In this document: one piece after another, positions 1 to 9,987 of the stretch
How the letters are laid out: each line of letters opens with the position of its first letter
How positions within the stretch are numbered: the first letter of the stretch is position 1
NCBI GenBank assembly: GCA_018715745.1
Contig: DVLA01000061.1
Span: 1-32,106 of the forward strand
Direction: 5' to 3'
Length of the DNA stretch: 32,106 nucleotides
From: Candidatus Coprenecus stercoripullorum
Lineage (GTDB): Bacteria > Bacteroidota > Bacteroidia > Bacteroidales > UBA932
Position numbers and translations under genes: made by a program
The notes under the pieces: generated by a model
Told to the model about the DNA's origin: nothing
Seen by the model: the letters and a program-made list of their open reading frames with translations, nothing else
Databases searched by the model: none

Positions 1-19
1 AGATGTGTATAAGAGACAG
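1..19. other. Nextera transposase mosaic-end adapter (technical)
   Basis: The first 19 bases, AGATGTGTATAAGAGACAG, are exactly the Tn5 mosaic end used in Nextera libraries. They are not genomic. The true sequence starts at about base 20, inside the dTDP-glucose dehydratase gene. Confidence 0.97.
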
Positions 20-743
20 CTTCATTTCCCTTATGGAAGATGAGATCTATGGCGGATACATGGTCTTCCACATACAGCCAGTCCCTGATATTTTCGCCCC
101 TGCCATATACAGGCAGACTTTTTCCGCAGCGTATATTGTTGATAAATAGCGGTATAAGCTTTTCAGGGAATTGGTACGGCCCGTAATTGTTGGAACAGTT
201 GGATATTTTGACCGGCAGCCCGTGCGTATCCCTGTAGGCCCTCACAAAGTGGTCTGAGGAAGCCTTTGATGCAGAATACGGGGAATGCGGATCGTAGCGG
301 GTGTTTTCAGTGAAAAACGTACCGTCTTCAGTAAGCGAGCCGTATACCTCGTCAGTAGAAACGTGATAGAAAAGTTTTCCGTCCTTTCCTTTCCAGCTTT
401 CCCTGGCCGCTTCCAGAAGTGTCAGGGTGCCGATGACGTTTGTCCTGGCAAAAGAAAACGGATCCATTATGGACCTGTCCACATGGCTTTCCGCAGCCAG
501 GTGAATGACTGCATCCACACCGTATTCGGCGAAAATGCGCCTGACGTTGCCGAAATCCGTAATGTCCCCCTTTTCGAATACATAATTCTCCTTGCCGGAG
601 ATGTCTTCCACATTTGCCAGATTGCCTGCATAAGTCAAGGCATCATAATTCACAATCCGGTATTGCGGATATTTGTTTACGAAAAGCCTTGCAAGATGCG
701 AGCCTATAAATCCGGCACCGCCAGTTATAAGAATCGTCCTCAT
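20..743 (-). CDS. rfbB: dTDP-glucose 4,6-dehydratase, 3' end missing
   Basis: Predicted to convert dTDP-glucose to dTDP-4-keto-6-deoxyglucose, the second step towards dTDP-L-rhamnose and related surface sugars, in the cytosol with bound NAD. About 241 of the usual 350-380 codons are present. The protein opens MRTILITGGAGFIGSHLA, the Rossmann NAD loop GGxGFIG. It continues with AAESHVDRS, the extended-SDR active site STDEVYG plus YSASK (Tyr-x3-Lys), and NCSNNYGPYQFPEKLIP, all typical of RfbB. The start ATG (743-741) overlaps the stop of the upstream kinase as ATGA, so translation is probably coupled. The C-terminus lies beyond the contig edge, where adapter sequence replaces it. The rest of the rml pathway is not visible. 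Confidence 0.95.
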
Positions 744-1798
744 ACGCCGAGATTTTTTTCAATTGACTGGAGAAGCTTGCACTGCGCCCTTGCCCTAACC
801 AGATTATGCTCCCTGTACTTTGTCTTGTAATATGTGTCTCCGTCTATGTAGTCCATAAGGAAGCGCAGTACCTGCTCGTATGTTATGTACTTTGCTGAAA
901 ACGGCAGGTATTCCCTTTCAATCCCGGTGAGGAAAGAGCCCGCTTCCGAGAGATAGCCGTTGAGATATGCCTTGTACATCCTGATATCCATTTCAACCCG
1001 GTCAAGGTCACTGTCGTCTTCCATACCGGTATTGGCATAGGAGCGTATGGAGTCCCCGAAGTCATAGAGGCACGGGGCGTTGAGTACTGTATCCAGGTCG
1101 ATGACGCACAGGGCCCGGTTTTCCGTATCAAACAGGATATTTGATATTTTCGTATCGTTGTGCGTAACTCTCTTCGGTATGGTCCCGTTTTCTATCAGTG
1201 TGAAAAATTCCGCCATCTCATCTCTCCTTTTCTCTATTTCCCCTATTAACGGCCTGACCGATGCTGCCCTGTTCAGCGGGTCAAGCGCCAGCGACCTGTC
1301 CCACTGCCCGAAACGGAATCTGATATTGTGAAATCCCGGAAGCGTATCTGTCAGAGGCTCGTCAAAATCCGACAGCAGGGCCTGGAAACGCCCTATCCCC
1401 CTGCCCCCCTGTTCTGCTATACCTTCGTTTTCAGGATATGTATAGCTTAGGGTATCCGGTATGAAAAGGGTCATGCACCAGTAGTCTTCCCCGTCATGGA
1501 GATAGAACTTCCCGTCTCTGGCAGGAATCAGGGTTATAGTTTCCCTTGATGGGTCCCCGCCTGCCGCCGCTATCCTGGACTTGAGATGTGAGGTTACCTT
1601 TCTGATATTCTCCATCATCGCAGGTATATCCTTGAATATGTTGGAGTTTTTCCTTTGCAATATATAGCGGGGCCTGCTCTCTCCTTCCATTGCCACAAAG
1701 AATGTGTCATTTATAAACCCTTCTCCGAGGGGGGCTATGTTTCCCGGTGTCCCGTCAATATTGAACCTTTCAACGATATTTGGAAGCCTTTTTTCCAT
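740..1798 (-). CDS. Phosphotransferase (APH-fold) sugar kinase, NahK-like
   Basis: A 352-residue cytosolic kinase of the aminoglycoside-phosphotransferase fold. It has the catalytic loop VTHNDTKISNILFD (His213, Asp215, Asn220) and a metal-binding VIDLDT motif (Asp234/Asp236). The pair HNDTK plus IDLDT is what I remember from N-acetylhexosamine 1-kinases such as bifidobacterial NahK, rather than from antibiotic-resistance kinases. The probable reaction is therefore ATP-dependent phosphorylation of a sugar at C1. It sits 13 nt after the amylase gene, and its TGA overlaps the rfbB ATG. This fits a role in making sugar 1-phosphates for nucleotide-sugar synthesis or salvage. The substrate is an inference. 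A general APH-family kinase of unknown substrate is the safe call. Confidence 0.75.
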   Translation of the reverse strand: MEKRLPNIVERFNIDGTPGNIAPLGEGFINDTFFVAMEGESRPRYILQRKNSNIFKDIPAMMENIRKVTSHLKSRIAAAGGDPSRETITLIPARDGKFYLHDGEDYWCMTLFIPDTLSYTYPENEGIAEQGGRGIGRFQALLSDFDEPLTDTLPGFHNIRFRFGQWDRSLALDPLNRAASVRPLIGEIEKRRDEMAEFFTLIENGTIPKRVTHNDTKISNILFDTENRALCVIDLDTVLNAPCLYDFGDSIRSYANTGMEDDSDLDRVEMDIRMYKAYLNGYLSEAGSFLTGIEREYLPFSAKYITYEQVLRFLMDYIDGDTYYKTKYREHNLVRARAQCKLLQSIEKNLGV

Positions 1799-1811
1799 AA
1801 TCTGTTTTAAA

Positions 1812-3161
1812 TTATTTTATTTTCAGCAATGTGCCGGAATTTCTCTCTATCCTTACCCTTACCGGGGACGAGGAATTCAATGACCCGTCTTCGGAAATGC
1901 CGAGATACTCAAAAGCATGGCCGGGGATATGCACTGCTATTTCCGCCGGTTTGTCCGAAAAATTTGCCGCGCAGAGATAAGCCGTTCCGCCATGGCTTCT
2001 CAGGAATGCAAAATGGCTGTCGGGATCGAAGGATTCGGAACGGGGGTTTGCATACTCGAGGTCGAAAGTCTTCCCGCAACGCAGAACCGGGTCGTTTACC
2101 GCATTTTCGGTAAATCTGCGGTAGATGGCATAGATGTCTTTCTGAGTGTAATCCATGAATGCGAGAGGTTCTCCCTTCTTTATGCCGTCCGCCCATTTTT
2201 TCGTAGAAGGCAGCCGGCCGAAATCGAAGATAGATGTTTTTTCCGGACCTTCACCGAATTCCTGACCGGAATAGATCATGAAAGGCGCAGTATTGAAATA
2301 CATAGACACGAACAGGGCTGCAAAGGCCCTGAAAGCGTCCGAGGCGAAAGACGGGGATGTAAGCCTGTCTTCGTCGTGGTTTTCGAGAAAATTCAGCATC
2401 CTGTCCTGATACTTCCCGATTTTCTGCCATACCCCGGTCAGAGACGATGCCGGGGCCTGGTTCCTGACTATGGCTTTAAGGGTGTCATAGAACCCTGATT
2501 TGTCGTACAGGTAGTCAAAGCCTCCAGTATCGATATAAGGACCGTAGTTGTCCATATTGTACGCTTCCCCGACAAATATGATGCCCGGCCATTCCTTTTT
2601 GATTTCACCTATGCACCATTGCCAGAATTCTACCGGGACGAGTTCCACCATATCGCACCTGAAGCCGGCCACTCCCCTTGATGCCCAGAAGGCAAGCACG
2701 TTTTTCATCTTCTCCCACGTCCGGCGGTTGGAATAGTTCAGCTTTACGGTGTCGCTCCAGTCCCAGTCATGAATCCTTCCGGGATGGAAATCCGTATCGT
2801 CGAGCATTTCCCGGCTGCTTTCATACGCGGGCGATACGTGGTTGGGTACAAAATCGAGCATTATCCCGATTCCGGCTTTCCCGGCCCTGTCTATCAGGTC
2901 GGTAAACTCTCTGTCCCTGCAGTCTTCATCCGTTGCCAGATACGGGTTTATATCGTAATAGTCCTTGATTGCGAAAGGAGAGCCGGCAGTACCCTTTACG
3001 CCTTTGTCCCCGGCCGTAGCGTGCCGGATAATTCCGGTCAGCCACAGATAGCTTATATTCAGTTTTTTCAACTGTGCCAGCACTTCCGTGGAGATGTCTG
3101 CAAGCTTACCGTTGGCGAACAGCCTCGGAAGCATTTGGTATATAATAAACTTACTGTTCAT
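1812..3161 (-). CDS. GH13 alpha-amylase family glycoside hydrolase
   Basis: 449 residues with no signal peptide, so probably cytosolic. All four GH13 signature regions are visible: region I DFVPNH (about 103-108), region II GFRCDMVE with the nucleophile Asp170, region III FVGEAYN with the acid/base Glu199, and region IV FLENHDEDR with Asp263. It should act on alpha-glucans or maltooligosaccharides, by hydrolysis or transglycosylation; exact specificity cannot be read. The protein is compact, with a short C-terminal beta domain from about 380. Its ATG lies inside the last 11 bases of the phosphofructokinase gene. This links intracellular glucan breakdown with glycolysis in one transcript. Confidence 0.88.
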   Translation of the reverse strand: MNSKFIIYQMLPRLFANGKLADISTEVLAQLKKLNISYLWLTGIIRHATAGDKGVKGTAGSPFAIKDYYDINPYLATDEDCRDREFTDLIDRAGKAGIGIMLDFVPNHVSPAYESSREMLDDTDFHPGRIHDWDWSDTVKLNYSNRRTWEKMKNVLAFWASRGVAGFRCDMVELVPVEFWQWCIGEIKKEWPGIIFVGEAYNMDNYGPYIDTGGFDYLYDKSGFYDTLKAIVRNQAPASSLTGVWQKIGKYQDRMLNFLENHDEDRLTSPSFASDAFRAFAALFVSMYFNTAPFMIYSGQEFGEGPEKTSIFDFGRLPSTKKWADGIKKGEPLAFMDYTQKDIYAIYRRFTENAVNDPVLRCGKTFDLEYANPRSESFDPDSHFAFLRSHGGTAYLCAANFSDKPAEIAVHIPGHAFEYLGISEDGSLNSSSPVRVRIERNSGTLLKIK

Positions 3162-4401
3162 CCGGTCTTTCCCAGTTCAGGATTTTATAGAAGTCGTAAT
3201 CGGCGGGGTAAGGTATGTATTCCCTGGCTGCCCTGTAGTCTTCGGGAGTGATGTAGTGCAGCATATAGCGCAGTACATTCTGTACCTTTTCCCTCGAAAT
3301 GTCTACGAGCCTCGGCATGATTTTCCCTGTATCGGAATCCTGCAGGTCTTTCAGATATAACGGGGTGGCTATCCCCATGGCATTGATGTATACCATGCAT
3401 CCGGTCTCTCCGGCCTCGAATAGCTTCCAGACACCGAAAGCCATCTGGGAACAGTACGTTATGTCGAAAGATACCGGGGTGTGGCAGCGCACGTCGTAGC
3501 CGATTTCTATGGGTCTTGTCTTTACATCCAGCCCTATCGCTTTCAGCTTGGCCTCCAATACAGTGTTGAAAAGTACCGCCTTGGAAATCTTTCCCAGTTC
3601 CGGATGCCCGTGCTCGTCGTAGGAAAACACCACGCCGGTGCTCTTGAGGTCGTCATGGCTGAGCAGATAGAATACGCCTTCTGAAATAATCACGCCTCCG
3701 TATCCGATATTCATGATTTTTCTCTTTATTATGGAGGATATGGCCAGCCTGACTATTTTGTCTACGGTAGCTTCCGTCTTGTTGAACATTTCGGGAATCA
3801 CTATCATCGGATAGTGGCAGGAGGCGCCTATCCCCAATGTAAGGTGGCCAGCCGAACGTCCCATTGCTGAGACTATGAACCATGTACCGCTCGTCCTTGC
3901 ATCCTCGTATACTATAGTGGCGACCCTTGTCCCCTCAGATTTGGCCGACTGGTATCCGAAGGTTGGCTGGTTGTTCGGCAGAGGCAGGTCATTGTCTATG
4001 GTTTTCGGTACATGTATGTTCTGTATGGAGATATTGTGTGTGCGCAGGTAGCTCGTAATCCTGTTGGCGGTAGATGCGGTATCGTCCCCCCCTATGGTTA
4101 CCAGCAGCTTTACATTATTGTCCGTAAAGAAGTCGAGGTTGAAACGCTGTTCGAAATCTTCGTCCGTAGGCCTGTACCGGCTCATCATCAGATAGGAGCC
4201 TCCCCTGTTGAAAATGGAGTCGGCTATGAAAAAGTCGATTTCGGTATAAGAGGGGCTGCTGCAGAATATCCCTTTGTAGCCCTCATGAAGTCCTATGACT
4301 TTGAAACCTTTGGAAATAAATGTCTTGGCAAGAGTTCCGATAACAGTATTGATTCCTGGGGCAGGCCCTCCGCCCGCCAGGATGACTATGGATTTTTTCA
4401 T
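3151..4401 (-). CDS. 6-phosphofructokinase, probably pyrophosphate-dependent
   Basis: 416 residues of the PfkA family. Predicted to phosphorylate fructose 6-phosphate at C1 in the cytosol. Phosphate-donor choice in this family follows two positions. ATP enzymes have GGDGS and PGTIDND, whereas PPi enzymes have GGDD and PKTIDND. This protein has GGDDT (104-108) and PKTIDND (132-138), so it should use pyrophosphate and work reversibly. Other family motifs present are AMGRSAGHLT and IPEMF. It is the first gene of the minus-strand operon and is preceded by a TAAATTTG promoter box. It overlaps the next gene by 11 nt. Confidence in the family is very high; PPi use is inferred from residues. Confidence 0.93.
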   Translation of the reverse strand: MKKSIVILAGGGPAPGINTVIGTLAKTFISKGFKVIGLHEGYKGIFCSSPSYTEIDFFIADSIFNRGGSYLMMSRYRPTDEDFEQRFNLDFFTDNNVKLLVTIGGDDTASTANRITSYLRTHNISIQNIHVPKTIDNDLPLPNNQPTFGYQSAKSEGTRVATIVYEDARTSGTWFIVSAMGRSAGHLTLGIGASCHYPMIVIPEMFNKTEATVDKIVRLAISSIIKRKIMNIGYGGVIISEGVFYLLSHDDLKSTGVVFSYDEHGHPELGKISKAVLFNTVLEAKLKAIGLDVKTRPIEIGYDVRCHTPVSFDITYCSQMAFGVWKLFEAGETGCMVYINAMGIATPLYLKDLQDSDTGKIMPRLVDISREKVQNVLRYMLHYITPEDYRAAREYIPYPADYDFYKILNWERPDEQ

Positions 4402-4425
4402 TATTCAGGGTGCTTCATATTGTAA

Positions 4426-6498
<2,073 letters not shown>

Positions 6499-6499
6499 T

Positions 6500-7687
6500 A
6501 TGATACGTATCAGTAACAAAGTTTTTTATCTTGGAACGAATGACCGGAAAAAATTTCTTTTCGAAAACAACTGGCCCTTGCCCAATGGTGTGGCCTACAA
6601 CTCATATATTATTGCCGATGAACATACCGCACTGATAGACACCCTTGAGTACGGATCAAACCCGGATTATCTGTCCGATATAGACGCATGCCTTGGCGGA
6701 AGACCGCTGGAATACCTTATAGTAAACCATATGGAGCCGGATCATTCCAGCATGATCGGCGAGGTGCTGCGCCGCTATCCCCAGGTCAGGATAGTAGCCA
6801 ACAGCAAGACATTCAAGATACTCGAATCCTACTACCCTGTCCCGTCGGAGAACATCCTTCAGGTGGGTGACGGCTCGCGTCTTGAACTGGGCCACCACAG
6901 CCTTCTTTTCGTGTTGACTCCCTGGGTACACTGGCCTGAAACCATGATGACGTACGATACGGCAGACAGGATCCTTTTCTCGTGCGACGCTTTCGGCTCG
7001 TTCGGCACCCTTGACGGGGGCGTCTTCGACGATGAAGTGAATTTTTCATTTTACGAAGACGAGATGAGGCGCTATTATTCGAATATCGTAGGCAAATGGA
7101 GCGGGATGGTCCGCAAGGCTTTCAAGAAACTCGAAGGAGTCCCTGTCGACATCATATGTCCATCACACGGCATAATCTGGAGGACCGATCCGGGTAAAGT
7201 ACTGTCCCTGTACGATAAATGGAGCAGATACGAATCCGAGAAAGGTGTGGTCATAGCCTTTGCCTCCATGTACGGCAATACCGAGAAATTTGCTGACAGT
7301 ATAGCAAGGGCGCTGGCTGTCAGGGGAATAAAGGATATACGGGTGCATGATGCTTCCAGAACCCACGCCTCATTCATACTGAGCGACATATGGAAATACA
7401 AGGGCCTGATTCTCGGGAGCTGTGCGTATAATACGGGAATGCACCCGATGATGCAGCTGCTTGTACACGAAATTTCAGTTTCGGCGCCATCGGGAAAAGT
7501 GCTCGGGATATTCGGCGGCTCCAGTTGGAACGCCTCCGGTTCCAAGGCGCTTATGGAATTTGCGGCCGGCGCCGGGATGCCTGTCGTAGGGAATGCCCCC
7601 ATAGAATTCCTTGGCCGTCCCTATCCCGAGGATATCGGGAAAATTGAGGCATTCGCCGACAAATTTGCCGAAGAACTGGGGAAATAA
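6500..7687 (+). CDS. FprA-type flavodiiron protein (A-type flavoprotein)
   Basis: 395 residues. Predicted to reduce oxygen to water and/or nitric oxide to nitrous oxide in the cytosol, protecting anaerobic enzymes. The N-terminal metallo-beta-lactamase-like domain carries the diiron ligand motif HMEPDH (H-x-E-x-D-H), with later ligands in WVHWPE, FSCDAFG and CPSHGI. A flavodoxin domain starts near residue 250 with FASMYGNTEKFA, the FMN phosphate loop. There is no rubredoxin or NADH-oxidoreductase extension, so an outside electron donor is needed. The ATG is 1 nt after the ligA stop; a TTG 12 nt earlier inside ligA is rejected. All metal ligands appear intact. Oxygen versus NO preference cannot be read. 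Confidence 0.93.
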   Translation: MIRISNKVFYLGTNDRKKFLFENNWPLPNGVAYNSYIIADEHTALIDTLEYGSNPDYLSDIDACLGGRPLEYLIVNHMEPDHSSMIGEVLRRYPQVRIVANSKTFKILESYYPVPSENILQVGDGSRLELGHHSLLFVLTPWVHWPETMMTYDTADRILFSCDAFGSFGTLDGGVFDDEVNFSFYEDEMRRYYSNIVGKWSGMVRKAFKKLEGVPVDIICPSHGIIWRTDPGKVLSLYDKWSRYESEKGVVIAFASMYGNTEKFADSIARALAVRGIKDIRVHDASRTHASFILSDIWKYKGLILGSCAYNTGMHPMMQLLVHEISVSAPSGKVLGIFGGSSWNASGSKALMEFAAGAGMPVVGNAPIEFLGRPYPEDIGKIEAFADKFAEELGK

Positions 7688-7693
7688 TCTCCG

Positions 7694-8533
7694 ATGGGCT
7701 TGAAGCGCAAACATATTGTCAGAGTCATATCCCAGACTTTGCGTGGGTTTACTGCCGGAGAGATGGGGATGCAGGCCGTTGCCCTCAGTTTCTTCACGAC
7801 AATGGCCTTTGTCCCTTTTTTGGCCGTAATCTTCGCTATTTCGAATAAAGTAGGGCTTGGTGCCTACCTGAAGGATCTGCTGTATCAGAATTTCGGGCAT
7901 GAAGAGATTCTCAATTATCTGCTCGGTTTCGCGGAAAACATCATAGCGACCTCGCGTCAGGGAATCTACGGAGTAGTCTCCTTCATAATATTTTTATGGA
8001 TGGTAATATGGCTGATGATATGTATCGAGAAAGCATTCAACAAGATATGGAAGGTAGGCAAAAGCAGGGTCCTGTGGAAAAGAATGTTGGTATATGGTAC
8101 CACGATGGTTGCTTCCCCATTCATTATCATCATATTTCTTTCGGTATCCCTTACCATTGCCGACGGACTCAACCTGCTTGGGATGGAAATACCGCTTTTC
8201 GGCTCGGTGAGCGGCATACTGGTATGGGCGGCGTTCTTCCTGTTTGTCGTTATTGTACTCACCTGCATATACATATTCGTGCCGAACGCCAAAGTGCGCT
8301 TTATGCCGGCATTTTCATCGGCAGCGGTGGCAGGGGCCGCTTTTACCGTCATACAGTATATGTATCTTGAAACACAGGTTTTCGTATCGAGAATGAATTC
8401 GATATACGGTATATTCGCAGCCGTCCCGCTTTTTATGGTATGGCTGAATATAGGATGGTTTATTGTCCTGATGGGATCTGAACTTTCCCATTCCCTGCAA
8501 AGTCTTACATCATGTACGGAATCGGTTAAATAA
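7694..8533 (+). CDS. YihY/BrkB family inner-membrane protein
   Basis: 279 residues, strongly hydrophobic, with about six membrane segments. The family pattern is clear: an N-terminal amphipathic stretch, MQAVALSFFTTMAFVPFLAVIFA for segment one, GVVSFIIFLWMVIWLM, and a C-terminal YGIFAAVPLFMVWLNIGWFIVLMGSEL, the most conserved part of YihY/BrkB proteins. The family was once misannotated as ribonuclease BN. Its real function is unsettled, with transport or envelope roles suggested. It lies 6 nt after the flavodiiron gene and 12 nt before hydG, so co-transcription is likely, but the context does not give a function. Confidence 0.88.
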   Translation: MGLKRKHIVRVISQTLRGFTAGEMGMQAVALSFFTTMAFVPFLAVIFAISNKVGLGAYLKDLLYQNFGHEEILNYLLGFAENIIATSRQGIYGVVSFIIFLWMVIWLMICIEKAFNKIWKVGKSRVLWKRMLVYGTTMVASPFIIIIFLSVSLTIADGLNLLGMEIPLFGSVSGILVWAAFFLFVVIVLTCIYIFVPNAKVRFMPAFSSAAVAGAAFTVIQYMYLETQVFVSRMNSIYGIFAAVPLFMVWLNIGWFIVLMGSELSHSLQSLTSCTESVK

Positions 8534-8545
8534 AATATTCAGACA

Positions 8546-9964
8546 ATGAAAATGGAATTGACAAAAGGCTTCGCCGACTTTATAAACGACGAATATTTGT
8601 GTTCGCTGATTGCGGACGGGCGCGAGGATCTTCCCCGGTGCAGGGAAATATTCAGTAAGGCTCTTGCAAAGAAGCCCCTGACGGTAGAAGAAACTGCCGC
8701 ACTGTGCGCCATAACCTCGAAAGAGGGGCTGGACGAGCTTTTCGAGACCGCAAGGGAGCTGAAAAGGGCCGTCTACGGAAACAGGATAGTGCTTTTTGCC
8801 CCTCTGTACATAGGCAATTACTGTATAAACGACTGCAAGTACTGCGGATTCAGACGCTCATTGAGGTCAACGGTAAGGCACAGCCTGAGTGACGCGGAGA
8901 TGACAAGGGAAATCATTTCCCTCGAGAACGAAGGTCACAAGAGACTGATACTTGTTTATGGCGAACATCCCAAGTATACTCCGGAGTTCATAGCCCATAC
9001 CGTAAAACTCGCCTATTCCGTAAAGACGGGCCACGGCGAGATACGCAGGGTGAATATCAATGCGGCGCCATTGGACATAGAGGGCTACAAGGTGGTCAAG
9101 GCTGCCGGGATAGGGACATTCCAGGTTTTTCAGGAGACATACCACAAGCAGACCTACAGGCTCTACCATCCCGAGGGCTCGCCGAAGAGCGATTATCTGT
9201 GGAGGCTGAATGCCATGGACCGCGCTTTCGAAGGGGGCATAGACGATATGGGAATAGGTGCCCTTTTCGGACTTTATGACTGGAGGTTCGAGGTGCTCGG
9301 GCTTGTATCCCACGCCATACATCTGCAGAAAACCTACGGCGTGGGCCCGCATACCATCAGTTTCCCCCGCATACAGCCTGCAAACGGACTGGATCTCGAC
9401 CTGCCTTACAGGGTTTCGGACGGGGAATTCAAGAGGCTCGTAGCCATACTCAGGATAGCCGTACCCTATACGGGGCTTATTATGACTGCAAGGGAGAACA
9501 GCGAAGTAAGGGACGAGGTCATAGATTTCGGGGTATCGCAGATAGATGCGGGTACGAAACTTGAAATCGGAGGCTATAACAAGGAAAGGAAGGGAGACGA
9601 GCAGGCCATGGACGAGGAACAGTTTAAAATCGGTGATACGCGCTCCCTTGACGATGTCATAAGGTGGCTGCTGGAAAAAGACTATATACCGAGTTTCTGT
9701 ACCTCGTGCTACCGTGTGGGGAGGACGGGAGAACATTTCATGGAATTTGCGATACCCGGTTTCATAAAGAAATTCTGTACGAGAAACGCCCTCCTGACGC
9801 TGGCGGAGTATCTGGAAGACTATTCATCTGAAAGAACGAAAGATGCAGGCTACGCCCTTATAGAAAGGGAGCTTTCAAAATTCCCGGACGGAGACGAGAA
9901 AAACAGCGTGATTGCGCGGTTGCGCAGGATAAGGGAAGAAGGCATGCGGGATATGCTTTACTGA
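8546..9964 (+). CDS. hydG: [FeFe]-hydrogenase H-cluster maturase HydG
   Basis: Radical SAM enzyme of 472 residues that splits tyrosine to give the CO and cyanide ligands of the [FeFe]-hydrogenase H-cluster. The radical SAM cluster motif CINDCKYC (Cys93, Cys97, Cys100; C-x3-C-x2-C) is present. The C-terminal auxiliary-cluster motif C-x2-C-x22-C is exact (Cys385, Cys388, Cys411), which separates HydG from its relative ThiH. The length is typical. HydE, HydF and the hydrogenase itself are not in this window, so they must be elsewhere if the pathway works. The likely start is ATG 8546; ATG 8552 would shorten it by two residues. Confidence 0.96.
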   Translation: MKMELTKGFADFINDEYLCSLIADGREDLPRCREIFSKALAKKPLTVEETAALCAITSKEGLDELFETARELKRAVYGNRIVLFAPLYIGNYCINDCKYCGFRRSLRSTVRHSLSDAEMTREIISLENEGHKRLILVYGEHPKYTPEFIAHTVKLAYSVKTGHGEIRRVNINAAPLDIEGYKVVKAAGIGTFQVFQETYHKQTYRLYHPEGSPKSDYLWRLNAMDRAFEGGIDDMGIGALFGLYDWRFEVLGLVSHAIHLQKTYGVGPHTISFPRIQPANGLDLDLPYRVSDGEFKRLVAILRIAVPYTGLIMTARENSEVRDEVIDFGVSQIDAGTKLEIGGYNKERKGDEQAMDEEQFKIGDTRSLDDVIRWLLEKDYIPSFCTSCYRVGRTGEHFMEFAIPGFIKKFCTRNALLTLAEYLEDYSSERTKDAGYALIERELSKFPDGDEKNSVIARLRRIREEGMRDMLY

Positions 9965-9975
9965 CGAAAATTATC

Positions 9976-9983
9976 TAATTTTG
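9976..9983 (+). promoter_or_regulatory. Bacteroidota -7 box for rel
   Basis: TAATTTTG matches TAnnTTTG in the 23-nt gap between hydG and the Rel gene. Only four bases separate it from the ATG at 9988, so the transcript would begin at or next to the start codon. Confidence 0.6.
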
Positions 9984-9987
9984 CGGA

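Noticed and set aside
285-830. A plus-strand 181-codon frame at the left end
   Set aside because: It is antisense to rfbB and the end of the kinase gene, and has no recognisable protein features.
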